From Geomonas anaerohicana (GTDB lineage Bacteria; Desulfobacterota; Desulfuromonadia; Geobacterales; Geobacteraceae): a stretch of DNA of 64,000 nucleotides. Numbering within the stretch: the stretch's first letter is position 1; each line of letters opens with the position of its first letter. Where the stretch lies: contig NZ_JAEMHL010000001.1 in NCBI RefSeq assembly GCF_016458305.1, positions 620,001 to 684,000 on the forward strand, read 5' to 3'. This document shows, one piece after another, positions 18,639 to 28,164 of this stretch. The notes under the pieces were generated by a model, which did not search any database, was not told the DNA's origin, and saw only the letters and a list, made by a program, of their open reading frames with translations. The position numbers and the translations under genes are program-made.

Positions 18639-18771
18639 GGAACCTTCTCCTTTAATAAAAAAAGTGAGTTCTACTATAAAGGAGCCGATGAAAAAAGCAA
18701 GGGGTAAATGCCCCTTGGGTGAGAGGCAATTAAGGCGTCCGAACCCCTCTGCATCGTTGATGTATTCAGCA

Positions 18772-18800
18772 TTGACAGGGCGGCGGGATAGGGCCATATT
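18772..18800 (+). promoter_or_regulatory. Sigma-70-type promoter of the haem operon
   Basis: TTGACA at 18772-18777, a 17-base spacer, then CATATT at 18795-18800 (four of six matches to TATAAT). It is about 65 bases upstream of the first gene of the tetrapyrrole operon, and no better candidate is visible in the interval between trxA and this gene. Confidence 0.5.
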
Positions 18801-18866
18801 GGGGCGGCCGCCCCGCCAGAATGAGATGTGATCCCGGCTGCGCTGCGGGGAAAACAGGGAGTGCTC

Positions 18867-19541
18867 GTGCGTCATTACCCGATAAACCTGAACCTGAAGG
18901 ACCGTCTGGTCGTAGTGGTTGGCGGAGGCAAGGTGGCCGCCCGCAAAGCGGCCCGGCTGGTCGGTGCAGGCGCGCGCGTCACGGTCGTGGCCCCGGCGGT
19001 CGAAGACTCCCTTGCCGCTCTCGCCGCGCAGGGGCGCATCGTGCATCTGTGTCGCAGCTACCGCCCCGGCGACCTTGCCGGAGCAACCCTCGCCTTTGCC
19101 GCCACCAGTGAGCCCGCCGTCAATCGCGAGGTGGCGCGGGCAGCCCGCGCACTGAATGTCCTCGTCGACTGTGTCGACCTGCCAGAGGACGGTGACTTCG
19201 TGACACCTGCTGTTCTCGAACAGGGAGACCTGCTGATTACGGTCTCGACTGGTGGAGCCAGCCCATCTCTGTCAAAACAAATCGTCAATCAACTGAAGCC
19301 CCAGTTCGGTCCTGAATACGGTGAGGCGGTGGCGCTTTTAAGTGCCATCCGTGAAAAGCTATTGACTGAAAAGGTGGGGAACGCATACAATGACACGGTT
19401 TTTGCCGAGCTTGCCGCGCTGGATCTCCCCGCGCTAATCAGAAACGGGCAGAGAGATGCCATAGACCAGATACTCCTGAAGCTCTCCGTTGCCGGGGCCG
19501 CACCGGGCTCGGTAGGGGCAGGAAAAGAGGACCCTTCATGA
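18867..19541 (+). CDS. Precorrin-2 dehydrogenase / sirohydrochlorin ferrochelatase family protein
   Basis: About 224 residues, matching the N-terminal CysG or Met8/SirC module that oxidises precorrin-2 to sirohydrochlorin. It has the NAD-binding signature [16 protein letters not shown], then [18 protein letters not shown] and [20 protein letters not shown]. The GTG at 18867 (start [10 protein letters not shown] after the initiator) follows CAGGGAG; the extra upstream frame has no ribosome site. It overlaps the next gene by four bases (ATGA). It begins the operon and would draw from uroporphyrinogen III towards sirohaem. Confidence 0.88.
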   Translation: MRHYPINLNLKDRLVVVVGGGKVAARKAARLVGAGARVTVVAPAVEDSLAALAAQGRIVHLCRSYRPGDLAGATLAFAATSEPAVNREVARAARALNVLVDCVDLPEDGDFVTPAVLEQGDLLITVSTGGASPSLSKQIVNQLKPQFGPEYGEAVALLSAIREKLLTEKVGNAYNDTVFAELAALDLPALIRNGQRDAIDQILLKLSVAGAAPGSVGAGKEDPS

Positions 19542-20353
19542 ACGCCTTGCTCTTCAACAGCACCCTGGTCATCTACGCGGTCGTCACCGCGGTCTACCTG
19601 ATCTACTTGCTCAAACCTAAGGAATCCTTAGGTAAAGCGGCCCTCTGGCTCACTCTGGCCGGATTCCTCGTGCACTGCGGCTTCACACTGAACCGCTTCC
19701 TCGAGGCGGGGCACACTCCGATCACCAACCTGCACGAATCGCTTTCCTTCTTCAGCCTCTCCGTGGTCGGCATCTTCCTGCTGCTGGAAAGGCGGTACAA
19801 GATCAGCATCCTCGGCTCCTTCATGATGCCGGTGGCGCTGCTGATCATGATCATCTCGGCCTCCTTCTCCACAGTCATTCCGCCGTTGAACCCGGCTCTC
19901 AAGAGCAAGTGGCTCGCGGTGCACACCATCATGGCCTTCCTGGGGTATGCCGCCTTCGCCATCTCCTTCGGCGTCAGCATCATGTACCTGATCCAGTCGC
20001 ATTTCCTGAAGACGCGCCGGCTGGGCTCCATGTTCCAGAAGCTCCCCTCGCTGGACATCCTGGACGACATCAGCTACCGCTGCCTCACCTTCGGTTTCCC
20101 GCTGCTCACCTTCGCCATCATCTCCGGCGCCATCTGGGCCGAGACCGCGTGGGGGACCTACTGGAGCTGGGATCCCAAGGAAACCTGGTCGCTGATCACC
20201 TGGTTCATCTACGCCGCCTTGCTGCACGGCAGGCTCACCACCGGTTGGCGCGGCAGAAAGGCCGCGATGCTCTCCATCTTCGGCTTCGTCATCATGCTCT
20301 TCACCTTCCTCGGCGTTAACCTGTTGCTGCCGGGGCTGCACAGCTACAAGTAA
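19538..20353 (+). CDS. CcsA/HemX-family membrane protein (cytochrome c assembly type)
   Basis: A 271-residue multi-pass membrane protein with about eight hydrophobic segments. It carries the haem-handling tryptophan-rich motif [14 protein letters not shown] of the CcsA/CcmC superfamily, and an N-terminal [10 protein letters not shown] segment typical of CcsB/HemX. In Bacillus, hemX sits next to hemA and influences glutamyl-tRNA reductase level; here it also immediately precedes hemA. It could act in cytochrome c maturation, in HemA control, or both. It overlaps the preceding gene by four bases. Confidence 0.9.
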   Translation: MNALLFNSTLVIYAVVTAVYLIYLLKPKESLGKAALWLTLAGFLVHCGFTLNRFLEAGHTPITNLHESLSFFSLSVVGIFLLLERRYKISILGSFMMPVALLIMIISASFSTVIPPLNPALKSKWLAVHTIMAFLGYAAFAISFGVSIMYLIQSHFLKTRRLGSMFQKLPSLDILDDISYRCLTFGFPLLTFAIISGAIWAETAWGTYWSWDPKETWSLITWFIYAALLHGRLTTGWRGRKAAMLSIFGFVIMLFTFLGVNLLLPGLHSYK

Positions 20354-20385
20354 GAGGGATTTCCCCAGAAGGGGCAGGGATTGTT

Positions 20386-21687
20386 ATGAACATTATTGTG
20401 GTCGGGCTTTCGCATAAAACTGCCGGAGTTGAGGTCCGGGAAAAGGTAGCTTTCTCCCCCACCCAGATGGAGAAGCCGCTCAACGCCCTCGTGGCGCTCC
20501 CCGATATCACCGAGGCCGTGATTGTTTCCACCTGCAACCGCGTGGAGATCTACGCTACCACCCGCGACGTCGCCGGCGGCATGGCCCGCCTGAAGCGCTT
20601 CCTTGCCGATTACCACAACTACCCGCTGGAAACGCTCGAGAAGCACCTGTACAGCTACCACGGGGAGGAGGCCACCCGCCACGTCTTCCGCGTCGCGTCA
20701 AGCCTCGATTCCATGGTGGTCGGTGAGCCGCAGATCCTCGGGCAGATCAAGACCTCCTACGGCTACGCCGCCGAGTTCAAGAGCTCCGGCATTATCCTGA
20801 ACCGCTTCCTGCACAAGGCCTTTTCCGTTGCCAAGCGGGTGAGGACCGAGACGAAGATCGCCTCTTCGGCCGTCTCCGTGGCCTTCGCCGCGGTGGAGTT
20901 GGCTAAAAAGATCTTCGGTGAGCTCTCCGACAAGACCGTCCTGCTTATCGGCGCCGGCGAGATGTGCGAGCTGGCCGCCAAGCACTTCATCAACGTGGGG
21001 GTGCGCGGCGTCATGGTTACCAACCGTACCTACGAGCGTGCCGAGAAGCTGGCCGAGGAATTCGACGCCAAGCCGGTCCACTTCGAGGCCCTGATGGAGC
21101 ACCTCCCCAAGGCGGACATCATCCTCTCCTCCACCGGCGCTCCGCACTTCATCATTCACGAGAAGGACATGGAAGAGGTGCTGCGCCGTCGCAAGCTGAA
21201 GCCGATGTTCTTCATCGACATCGCCGTGCCGCGCGACATCGATCCCAAGGTCAACGACGTGGAGAACTGTTATCTCTACACCGTCGACGACCTGAACGGC
21301 GTGGTGGCCACCAACCTGGAGCAGCGTAAGGTTGAGGCGGCCAAGGCCGAGGCGATTGTCGAGCAGGAAATCGGGCAGTTCTTCAAGTGGCTCTCCTCGC
21401 TGGACGTGACCCCGACCATCGTGGCGCTCAGGAGCCACTTCGACGAGATCAGAAAGGCCGAGCTGGCCAAGACCCTCTCCAACTGGAAGGATCTTCCCCC
21501 CGGTGCGGATAAGAAGATGGACGCACTCACCAACGCCATCATGAACAAGCTGCTGCATCATCCCACCAGCCTCCTGAAGCGGACCGACCAGGGGAGCCGC
21601 AACGACCTCTATGTCGATGCGCTGCGCCACCTCTTCGATTTGGAGACTCCGGAGCAGCAGGAAAGCATGATGGAGCTGGAAGACTGA
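20386..21687 (+). CDS. hemA: Glutamyl-tRNA reductase
   Basis: Reduces glutamyl-tRNA(Glu) to glutamate-1-semialdehyde, the first committed step of C5-pathway haem synthesis. It is 433 residues. The catalytic Cys50 is in [27 protein letters not shown] and [15 protein letters not shown] (NADPH fold) follow, and the C-terminal dimerisation helix ends near residue 430. The N-terminal [19 protein letters not shown] is typical. A GGGGCAGGG ribosome site precedes the ATG. Confidence 0.97.
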   Translation: MNIIVVGLSHKTAGVEVREKVAFSPTQMEKPLNALVALPDITEAVIVSTCNRVEIYATTRDVAGGMARLKRFLADYHNYPLETLEKHLYSYHGEEATRHVFRVASSLDSMVVGEPQILGQIKTSYGYAAEFKSSGIILNRFLHKAFSVAKRVRTETKIASSAVSVAFAAVELAKKIFGELSDKTVLLIGAGEMCELAAKHFINVGVRGVMVTNRTYERAEKLAEEFDAKPVHFEALMEHLPKADIILSSTGAPHFIIHEKDMEEVLRRRKLKPMFFIDIAVPRDIDPKVNDVENCYLYTVDDLNGVVATNLEQRKVEAAKAEAIVEQEIGQFFKWLSSLDVTPTIVALRSHFDEIRKAELAKTLSNWKDLPPGADKKMDALTNAIMNKLLHHPTSLLKRTDQGSRNDLYVDALRHLFDLETPEQQESMMELED

Positions 21688-21710
21688 GAGGCAGGGGCTA
21701 AAGGCAAAAA

Positions 21711-21852
21711 CAGGGACTAGGGGCTAGGGGCTAGTAAAGACTCGCCCCCCCCCCGCTGTTGACGGTGGAAACAAAATAAACTTCAAGGGGTTAGGTAGTA
21801 GGGGTCAGGGTTGGCGATTGTGCTAGTCCCTAGCCCCTAGTCCCTAGCCCCT
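21711..21852. repeat. Inverted 'gggctagggactag' repeat array between hemA and hemC
   Basis: The left arm at 21711-21734 repeats GGGGCTAG/GGGACTAG words, and the right arm at 21823-21852 carries their reverse complement in tandem. A run of ten C lies in between. The transcript could form a long hairpin inside the haem operon. Confidence 0.6.
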
Positions 21853-21876
21853 CGATTCAACTCAAAGGAGAAGTAC

Positions 21877-22833
21877 ATGGCGCTGAAAGAGCTGAGAATA
21901 GGAACCCGCGCGAGCCAGCTCGCACTCTGGCAGGCAAACTGGGTCAAGTCCGAGCTGGAAAAACGCTACCCCGACATGACCGTCACCCTGAAGAAGATCA
22001 AGACCATCGGCGACAAGATCCTCGACGTGCCGCTGGCGCAGGTCGGTGGCAAGGGCCTGTTCGTCAAGGAGATCGAGGAAGCGATGCTGCGCGGCGAGAT
22101 CGACATCGCGGTGCACAGCATGAAGGACGTGCCGACCGAGTTCCCGGAAGGCCTGGGCCTGTACTGCATCACCGAGCGCGAAGATCCGCGTGACGCGGTC
22201 ATCTCCCGCAACGTGAAGTTTGCCGACCTGCCGCAGGGCGCCCGCATCGGCACCTCGGCGCTGCGTCGCCAGGCACAGCTGCTGAAAGTCCGTCCCGACC
22301 TGGAGATGGTCATCATCCGCGGCAACGTGCAGACCCGTATGGACAAGCTGGAGACCGAGGGGCTCGACGCCGTCATCCTGGCCGCCGCCGGTCTGAACCG
22401 TCTCGGCTTTGCCGACCAGATCACCGAACTGCTCCCGACCGACCTGTCGCTTCCGGCCATCGGCCAAGGCGCCCTCGGCATCGAGTGCAACCTCTCCAAC
22501 GAAGACGTGAAGGACGCCATCTCCTTCTTCAACCACCCGGACACCAGCCGTGCGGTACGCGCCGAGCGCGCCCTGCTCTGGCGCTGCGAGGGCGGCTGCC
22601 AGGTTCCCATCGCCGCCTTCGGCGAAGTGACCGGCGACGAGCTGAAGCTGACCGGCTTCATTGCCTCCGTGGACGGCAAGGTTTCCGTCAAGGGCGTGGT
22701 TACCGGCCCGGCCGACGACTGCGAGAAGCTGGGCGTGAAGCTCGCCGAGCAGCTCCTCTCCGAGGGTGGCCACGCCATCCTCGCCGAGGTGTACCAGCGT
22801 GAAGTTTCCCGGGAGAAAGAAATCCCGGTATAA
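21877..22833 (+). CDS. hemC: Hydroxymethylbilane synthase (porphobilinogen deaminase)
   Basis: Polymerises four porphobilinogens into hydroxymethylbilane. It is 318 residues. The N-terminus RIGTRASQLALWQA, the catalytic AVHSMKDVPTEFPEGL region and the arginine-rich RIGTSALRRQAQLL are diagnostic. The dipyrromethane cofactor attaches at Cys241 in GGCQVPIAAFG. It starts after CAAAGGAG and is third in the core haem gene order hemX-hemA-hemC-hemD-hemB. Confidence 0.97.
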   Translation: MALKELRIGTRASQLALWQANWVKSELEKRYPDMTVTLKKIKTIGDKILDVPLAQVGGKGLFVKEIEEAMLRGEIDIAVHSMKDVPTEFPEGLGLYCITEREDPRDAVISRNVKFADLPQGARIGTSALRRQAQLLKVRPDLEMVIIRGNVQTRMDKLETEGLDAVILAAAGLNRLGFADQITELLPTDLSLPAIGQGALGIECNLSNEDVKDAISFFNHPDTSRAVRAERALLWRCEGGCQVPIAAFGEVTGDELKLTGFIASVDGKVSVKGVVTGPADDCEKLGVKLAEQLLSEGGHAILAEVYQREVSREKEIPV

Positions 22834-22848
22834 AAACCGAAAAGCATT

Positions 22849-22878
22849 ACCACAGAGGACACTGAGGTCCTCTGTGGT
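22849..22878. repeat. Perfect 12-bp hairpin of the 'ccacagagg' repeat family
   Basis: ACCACAGAGGAC and GTCCTCTGTGGT pair perfectly around ACTGAG, directly after hemC. Related words flank the terminator beyond hemB (25643-25680 and 25760-25806). It may modulate expression between hemC and the hemD fusion. Confidence 0.65.
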
Positions 22879-22961
22879 CAAAGCTTTTGCTTTTGAAAGG
22901 CTAACGGTTCTACCTTAGCCTTTTGCCTTTTGCGCACGACACTCTCTTTTCCTGGTGCGAG

Positions 22962-24512
22962 ATGACTGTTGATATGACTAAGAAGGGCTACGTCTACCTG
23001 ATCGGCGCGGGTCCCGGGGATCCCGGACTCATTACCGTCAAGGGACGGGACTGCCTGGCCAAGGCGCAGGTGGTGATGTACGACTACCTGGCCAACGACG
23101 AACTGCTCCGGCTGGCTCCCAAGGATGCGGAACTGATCTACGCCGGGAAGGTCGGCGGCGAGCACAACCGCGAACAGAGCCAGATCAACGAACTGCTGGT
23201 GCAGAAGGCGCTTTCCGGCAAGGTGGTGGCGCGCCTCAAGGGGGGCGATTCCTTCATCTTCGGCCGCGGCGGCGAAGAGTGCGAGGCGCTGGTGGCCGAG
23301 GGGATTCCCTTCGAGATCGTGCCGGGCATCACCGCTGCGGTAGGCGCCACCAGCTACGCCGGGATCCCGCTTACCCACCGCGGCGTGACCACCTCGGTTG
23401 CCTTCGTCACCGGGCACGAGAAGAAAGGGAAAGCATCCTCGGAGATCGACTGGGAAGGGCTTTCCCTGGGCAGCGGCACCGTGGTCTTCTACATGGGGGT
23501 CACCAACCTGCCGCACATCGCGCAAAGCCTCATGGAACACGGCCGCGCGCCGGAAACCCCGGTGGCGCTGATCCGCTGGGGCACCCGTCCCGAGCAGGAG
23601 GTGCTGGTCGGCACGCTGGCCGATATCGCCGACAAGGCCCGCACCGCCGGTTTCAAGGCTCCGGCCATTACCGTGGTCGGCGAAGTGGTGAGCCTGCGGG
23701 AGACGCTGCGTTGGTTCGACAACCGCCCGCTCTTCGGTCGCTCGGTGCTGGTCACCCGCGGCGCGGACCAGGCCGGTGAGTTCACCTCCATGCTGGAGCA
23801 GCTCGGCGCCCGGGCCTACTGCTGCCCGACCATCGAGATTGCCCCACCGGAAAGCTACGCCGCCCTGGATGAGGCCATCGAAGGTTTGGACAGCTTCCAC
23901 TGGATCATCTTCACCTCGTACAACGCGGTCAAATACTTCTTCGCCCGGCTTGCCGAGCACGGTCTCGACAGCCGGGCCCTCGGGCGCTGCCACGTCTGCG
24001 CGGTCGGCCCCAAGACTGCCGCGGCGCTGGCACCGTACGGCATCCGTCCCGACCTCATCCCCGCCGACTACAAGGCGGAGGGCGTCGTGGACGCCTTCTC
24101 CGAGATGGACATGAACGGCAAGTGGGTCCTCTTCCCGAAAGGGGATCGGGCCCGTGAAGTGATCCCGGAAGAGTTGACTAGATTGGGCGCACAGGTGATC
24201 GCTCCCGTGGCCTACGCCAACCATACCCCCGCGGGCATTCCGGAGGAGGCGCTGCTGGCGCTGGAGGAGAAGCGCATCGACTGCGCCACCTTCACCTCCT
24301 CGTCCACTGTGCAGAACCTGGCCGGCATCCTCGGTGAGAACCGTTTCCTGCACCTGATGGAAGGGGTCACGGTCGCCTCGATCGGCCCGATCACCTCCAA
24401 GACCTGTCGCGATCTCGGACTGGATGTGCACATGGAACCGGCCGAGTTCACCCTGGAGGCCCTGTCGCGGGAGATGATCACTTTTTTCGGCCGCGCGTCC
24501 ACACATAGTTAA
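22962..24512 (+). CDS. Bifunctional uroporphyrinogen-III C-methyltransferase / uroporphyrinogen-III synthase
   Basis: A fusion of about 516 residues. The N-terminal half (residues ~5-250) is an SAM-dependent methyltransferase (CobA/SumT) with YLIGAGPGDPGLITVKG and RLKGGDSFIFGRGGEE. The C-terminal half (residues ~255-505) is HemD, closing hydroxymethylbilane to uroporphyrinogen III, with VLVTRGADQAGEF and FTSYNAVKYFF. The fusion couples production of uroporphyrinogen III to its diversion into sirohaem/B12. The ATG at 22962 has only a weak ribosome site; a second ATG four codons on is possible. Confidence 0.94.
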   Translation: MTVDMTKKGYVYLIGAGPGDPGLITVKGRDCLAKAQVVMYDYLANDELLRLAPKDAELIYAGKVGGEHNREQSQINELLVQKALSGKVVARLKGGDSFIFGRGGEECEALVAEGIPFEIVPGITAAVGATSYAGIPLTHRGVTTSVAFVTGHEKKGKASSEIDWEGLSLGSGTVVFYMGVTNLPHIAQSLMEHGRAPETPVALIRWGTRPEQEVLVGTLADIADKARTAGFKAPAITVVGEVVSLRETLRWFDNRPLFGRSVLVTRGADQAGEFTSMLEQLGARAYCCPTIEIAPPESYAALDEAIEGLDSFHWIIFTSYNAVKYFFARLAEHGLDSRALGRCHVCAVGPKTAAALAPYGIRPDLIPADYKAEGVVDAFSEMDMNGKWVLFPKGDRAREVIPEELTRLGAQVIAPVAYANHTPAGIPEEALLALEEKRIDCATFTSSSTVQNLAGILGENRFLHLMEGVTVASIGPITSKTCRDLGLDVHMEPAEFTLEALSREMITFFGRASTHS

Positions 24513-24529
24513 CCCCGCTCCTCAGGCCA

Positions 24530-24571
24530 GCATCCCCTCCCCCGGAGGGGGAGGGCCAGGGAGGGGGAAGG
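24530..24571. repeat. C/G-rich palindrome upstream of hemB
   Basis: CCCCTCCCCC and GGGGGAGGG blocks pair with each other. This is the same family as 8750-8925. It lies in the short gap before hemB, within the operon. Confidence 0.5.
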
Positions 24572-24608
24572 TTTACAGCTTATCCACAGCAAGCAAAAGG
24601 AGAAATCT

Positions 24609-25628
24609 ATGTTCTACCCGGTGTACAGAGCGAGACGGATTCGGGGCAAGGAAGTCTTCAGAAACATGGTCAGGGAGACTGCCATCTCCGCCAACGACCT
24701 GATCTACCCGATGTTTTCCGCATTCGGCAAGGGGATCAAGAAAGAGATCTCGTCCATGCCGGGCATCTACCAGCAGTCCATCGAGAACATCGTCGAGGAG
24801 GCCCAGGAGGCTTACGAACTGGGCGTTCCGGCGGTGATCCTCTTCGGCATTCCGGAGCAGAAGGACGCCATGGGTAGTGATGCCTACTCCGAGAGCGGCA
24901 TCATCCAGGAGACCATCCGCGCCATCAAGAAGGAAGTGCCCAAGCTGGCCGTCATCACCGACGTCTGCATGTGCGAGTACACCGACCACGGCCACTGCGG
25001 CGTGATCAAGAACGGCGACGTCGACAACGACGAGACCCTGGAACTGCTGGCCCGCGAGGCCCTTTCCCACGCGAAAGCCGGCGCCGACATGGTTGCCCCC
25101 TCCGACATGATGGACGGCCGCGTAGCGGCGATCCGCGAGTCGCTGGACAACAACGGCTTCAACCACATCCCGTTGATGAGCTACGCCGTGAAATATGCCT
25201 CCGGCTACTACGGCCCGTTCCGCGAGGCCGCCGAGTCCACCCCGCAGTTCGGTGACCGTCGCTCCTACCAGATGGATCCGGGCAACAGGCTCGAGGCGAT
25301 CCGCGAGGCGAGGATGGACGTCGAGGAAGGCGCCGACATCCTGATGGTCAAGCCGGGCCTGCCGTATCTCGACATCGTGCGCGAGGTGAGAAACGAGTTC
25401 AACCTCCCCACCGCCGTGTACAACGTCTCCGGCGAGTACAGCATGGTAAAGGCCGCCGCCAAGATGGGATGGATCGACGAAGACCGCGTCATCATGGAGA
25501 CCATGATGTCCTTCAAGCGTGCCGGTGCCGACCTGATCCTGACCTACCACTCCAAGGAGGTGGCCAAGCTGCTGAGGAAGGGGTACGAGGCCGAGCTGAA
25601 CGGCCGCTGCGGCTGCGGCTGCAGGTAG
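24609..25628 (+). CDS. hemB: Delta-aminolevulinic acid dehydratase (porphobilinogen synthase)
   Basis: Condenses two aminolevulinates into porphobilinogen. It is 339 residues. The Schiff-base lysines are Lys195 in SYAVKYAS and Lys248 in [25 protein letters not shown] gives the three-Cys zinc site, and [14 protein letters not shown] is diagnostic. The protein ends in an unusual Cys/Gly-rich tail (RCGCGCR). AAGGAG precedes the ATG. It is the last gene of the haem operon before a strong terminator. Confidence 0.97.
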   Translation: MFYPVYRARRIRGKEVFRNMVRETAISANDLIYPMFSAFGKGIKKEISSMPGIYQQSIENIVEEAQEAYELGVPAVILFGIPEQKDAMGSDAYSESGIIQETIRAIKKEVPKLAVITDVCMCEYTDHGHCGVIKNGDVDNDETLELLAREALSHAKAGADMVAPSDMMDGRVAAIRESLDNNGFNHIPLMSYAVKYASGYYGPFREAAESTPQFGDRRSYQMDPGNRLEAIREARMDVEEGADILMVKPGLPYLDIVREVRNEFNLPTAVYNVSGEYSMVKAAAKMGWIDEDRVIMETMMSFKRAGADLILTYHSKEVAKLLRKGYEAELNGRCGCGCR

Positions 25629-25710
25629 GTTCAAAAGCCTGACCACAGAGGGCCCTGAGGTCCACAGAGGTCACAGAGGAAAGGCTTTAACAAGGAAACA
25701 CAAAAAAGAG

Positions 25711-25745
25711 GGGGCGCAGATTATGAATCTGCGCCCCCTTCGTTT
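25711..25745. terminator. Strong bidirectional terminator between hemB and the cupin gene
   Basis: GGGGGCGCAGATT and AATCTGCGCCCCC form a perfect 13-bp stem with an ATG loop (25711-25739). T-rich sequence follows on the plus strand (TTCGTTTGTTTT), and TCTTTTTTGTG follows on the minus strand. It serves both converging genes. Confidence 0.85.
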
Positions 25746-25815
25746 GTTTTACCCTCGATTACCTCTGTGTCCGCCTTGGCTTTTCCTCTGTGTCCTCTGT
25801 GATCCGGGTTTCGGT

Positions 25816-26148
25816 TTAAGCCCTGATCATGACCAGGAGCATCTTGAAGCGCTGTACCGCCCTCAGCGAATGAGGGATGTTCGCGGGCATGATGATGATC
25901 TCGCCAGCGGCCACGTTGTGCGCTACCCCATTTATGTTGATCTCTGCCTCACCGTCCAAAACCTGGACAAAGGCATCATAGGGCGCCGTGTGCTCGCTCA
26001 GCCCCTCGCCGGCGTCGAAAGAGAAAGCGGTGATGGTGCCAACCGGCTTGTCGATAACGGTCCTGCTGACGACCGCGCCGTCCGCATATCCCGCCAAGTT
26101 AAGAAGATTGATTGCTTCACCCAGTGCCACACCTTTTTTCTCTGCCAT
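25816..26148 (-). CDS. Small cupin-domain protein
   Basis: A 110-residue single-domain cupin. Motif 1 is degenerate but recognisable (GEGLSEHTAPYDAFVQVLDGE), and motif 2 reads AAGEIIIMPANIPHSLRA. Such proteins bind a metal through His/Glu and serve as small enzymes or sensors. AAAGGAG lies eight bases from the ATG at 26148, which is why I prefer it to the ATG two codons upstream. It is divergent from the RNase Z-like gene. Its ligand is unknown. Confidence 0.85.
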   Translation of the reverse strand: MAEKKGVALGEAINLLNLAGYADGAVVSRTVIDKPVGTITAFSFDAGEGLSEHTAPYDAFVQVLDGEAEININGVAHNVAAGEIIIMPANIPHSLRAVQRFKMLLVMIRA

Positions 26149-26251
26149 ATCCATTCTCCTTTGCCGGTTGATTGCTGTCGATGTCTGAACTTTAGCGCGT
26201 TCAGAGAGTCATTCAATTGATGCAGGTCAATCTAATGGTAAAATTCTGCGC

Positions 26252-27331
26252 ATGCCCAAACCTTTCCGCTACCTCGAACCCACCTTCTTCGCAGGACTGT
26301 TCGACGACCCGCTGCTTTTAGTCCGGGTGCGTCCGACAGGACGTGCACTGTTATTCGACTGCGGCAAGATGCATCACCTCGCCAAGAGGGTCTACACCTC
26401 CATCGACGCCATCTTCATCAGTCACGCCCACATGGATCATTTCATGGGTATGGACAGTGTGATCCGCCACAGCCACGCCTCCCCTCGCACCATCGACGTA
26501 TTCGGTCCTCCCGGATTGTCCCGGCGCATGGCGAGCAAGTTCGCCTGCTACGACTGGAACCTCGCCGATACCTTCTGGGGGAACTTCAGGGTCAACGAGA
26601 TCGGTGCAAACGGGCGGGTAACCAGCATGCTCTACAGCGGCCCGGAAGCCTTTGCCGCAACTTCTGAAGGCGAGCGCAACGGCGTCCTCTACGGCAACCG
26701 TCACCTCACCGTAAGCGGGACCCACTGCGAGCACCACATTCCGGTCATGGCGTATCGCATAGACGAGGGGGCGGCTTTCGTGCTCGATGACGAGCGCATG
26801 GCGGCGGAAGGGGTAAAGAAGGGCGAGTGGCTCAAGGACATGGAGAAGCTGTTCCACGACGGCGTGATGGAGATGAGCCCGGTCAGGTATGTGCAGGACA
26901 GCGGCGGGAGTATCGATGAGAAGGTTGCGCCGGATGCCGCGCAGCTGTACCAGCGCATCAGGAAGTTCGAGGAGCCGGCGAGCATCGGGTACGTGACCGA
27001 CATCGGTTACTCCGAGGAGAACGTTGCGAAGCTTTCGGGGCTGGTGCAAGGGGTGACGCTACTTGTGTGTGAGTGCGCCTTCCTCGCCTCCGAGTCTAAG
27101 AAGGCGGGGGTGTCCCGCCATCTCTGTACGACGCAGTTCAACCAACTCCTGGACCGGCTGCGTCCAAGATACGTGTTGCCTATGCATTTCTCCAAGACCT
27201 ACCAGAGGGGGAGCGAGCCGTTGTACCAGGAGATCGAGCCCCCGCCCGGCGTCACCGTTTTGAAGATACCTGACCGCCTCACCCCCCGCCCCATAATGGA
27301 AAGCGAGGTTCCGCGGCCAGTTGAGATATAA
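26252..27331 (+). CDS. RNase Z-like MBL-fold metallo-hydrolase
   Basis: A 359-residue protein with the metallo-beta-lactamase motif SHAHMDHFMGMD, an early LLFDCGKMHHLAKR strand, and the later ligands around SGTHCEHHIPV, YVTDIGYSEEN and LPMHFSK. The arrangement resembles RNase Z/ElaC-like proteins, but the sequence is longer than bacterial RNase Z and lacks an obvious exosite arm, so tRNA 3'-processing is possible and not certain. The start ATG has a weak ribosome site. Confidence 0.8.
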   Translation: MPKPFRYLEPTFFAGLFDDPLLLVRVRPTGRALLFDCGKMHHLAKRVYTSIDAIFISHAHMDHFMGMDSVIRHSHASPRTIDVFGPPGLSRRMASKFACYDWNLADTFWGNFRVNEIGANGRVTSMLYSGPEAFAATSEGERNGVLYGNRHLTVSGTHCEHHIPVMAYRIDEGAAFVLDDERMAAEGVKKGEWLKDMEKLFHDGVMEMSPVRYVQDSGGSIDEKVAPDAAQLYQRIRKFEEPASIGYVTDIGYSEENVAKLSGLVQGVTLLVCECAFLASESKKAGVSRHLCTTQFNQLLDRLRPRYVLPMHFSKTYQRGSEPLYQEIEPPPGVTVLKIPDRLTPRPIMESEVPRPVEI

Positions 27332-27344
27332 CCGGAAAATCTCC

Positions 27345-27441
27345 AACGCAAAGTCGCAGAGCCGCAAAGGCGCAAGGTCCTAGGACCTTAACATCATTTT
27401 TGCTTTACCTTTGCGACTCCGCGCCTTGGCGTCTTTGCGTT
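27345..27441. repeat. Inverted repeat of the 'cgcaaagtcgcag' family
   Basis: The arms 27345-27376 and 27409-27441 start and end with AACGCAAAG / CTTTGCGTT and are similar reverse complements. A perfect 12-bp palindrome GGTCCTAGGACC (27377-27388) sits next to the left arm. The family also occurs at 1-65. Confidence 0.65.
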
Positions 27442-27501
27442 AATGCCTTTGATGTTTTCTTGTCTTGAACCTTTTGCGCCTTTTCTGCTACAAAGGCAGC
27501 C

Positions 27502-27864
27502 ATGAAAAAGTCCAGTTCCAGCGATGCCCCCCTCGTCTACTCCTCCGAATTCGGCCGTATGTGTCCCGGTTGCGGCAAGCCCGCCAACACCTGCGCCTGC
27601 AAGAAGTCTTCAGCTCCCGCAGGTGACGGCACGGTGCGCCTGAGACGCGAAACGAAAGGGCGCGGCGGCAAGACGGTCATCGTCATCACCGGCCTCCCCC
27701 TCGACGCGGCGGCCCTGACCGCTCTCGCGGGGGACCTGAAGAAACGCTGCGGCTGCGGCGGGACCGCCAAGGACGGCGTCATCGAGATCCAGGGCGATCA
27801 CGCCGACACCCTGCTCGCCGAACTCACCAAACGAGGCTACAAAGCGAAGCGTGCCGGGGGGTAA
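27502..27864 (+). CDS. SUI1/eIF1-family translation initiation factor (YciH-like)
   Basis: A 120-residue protein. The C-terminal two thirds is the eIF1/SUI1 fold (residues ~45-117): VRLRRETKGRGGKTVIVITGL, then KKRCGCGGTAKDGVIEIQGDH. The N-terminus has a four-Cys cluster (MCPGCGKPANTCAC) that could bind zinc. Bacterial YciH is thought to monitor initiation fidelity or reduce translation under stress. It is near two other RNA/ribosome-linked genes (S4 protein, EfpL). Confidence 0.92.
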   Translation: MKKSSSSDAPLVYSSEFGRMCPGCGKPANTCACKKSSAPAGDGTVRLRRETKGRGGKTVIVITGLPLDAAALTALAGDLKKRCGCGGTAKDGVIEIQGDHADTLLAELTKRGYKAKRAGG

Positions 27865-27871
27865 GCCCCGG

Positions 27872-28069
27872 CTACTCCACCGAGAAGGTCTGTCCCCCCA
27901 GTCCCACCTTGTCGCCGGGGCGCAGCTTCCTGCCGCGGCGCAGTTCCACCTCGCCGTTCACAGACACCATTCCTTCGGCGATAATGATCTTCGCCTCGCC
28001 ACCCGAACAGACTGCATCCACCGCCTTCAGAAAACTGTCCAACTTGATAAACTCCGTGTCGATCTTCAC
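27872..28069 (-). CDS. S4-domain RNA-binding protein (YbcJ-like)
   Basis: A 65-residue protein that is essentially one S4 domain: FIKLDSFLKAVDAV, then GEAKIIIAEGMVSVNGEVELRRGRKL. Members of this small family bind RNA, possibly in ribosome assembly. It starts at GTG 28069, preceded by GGAGG. It converges on the YciH-like gene with a seven-base gap and is divergent from the EF-P-like gene. Confidence 0.88.
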   Translation of the reverse strand: MKIDTEFIKLDSFLKAVDAVCSGGEAKIIIAEGMVSVNGEVELRRGRKLRPGDKVGLGGQTFSVE

Positions 28070-28164
28070 GTATCCTCCAATCTCTATGACAGCCGCCGTT
28101 ATGGCGCGGTTGAACTTATCACACTTTTCTGCTAAAAAGGGGCATTTCGCAAAGGAGATTGTGC

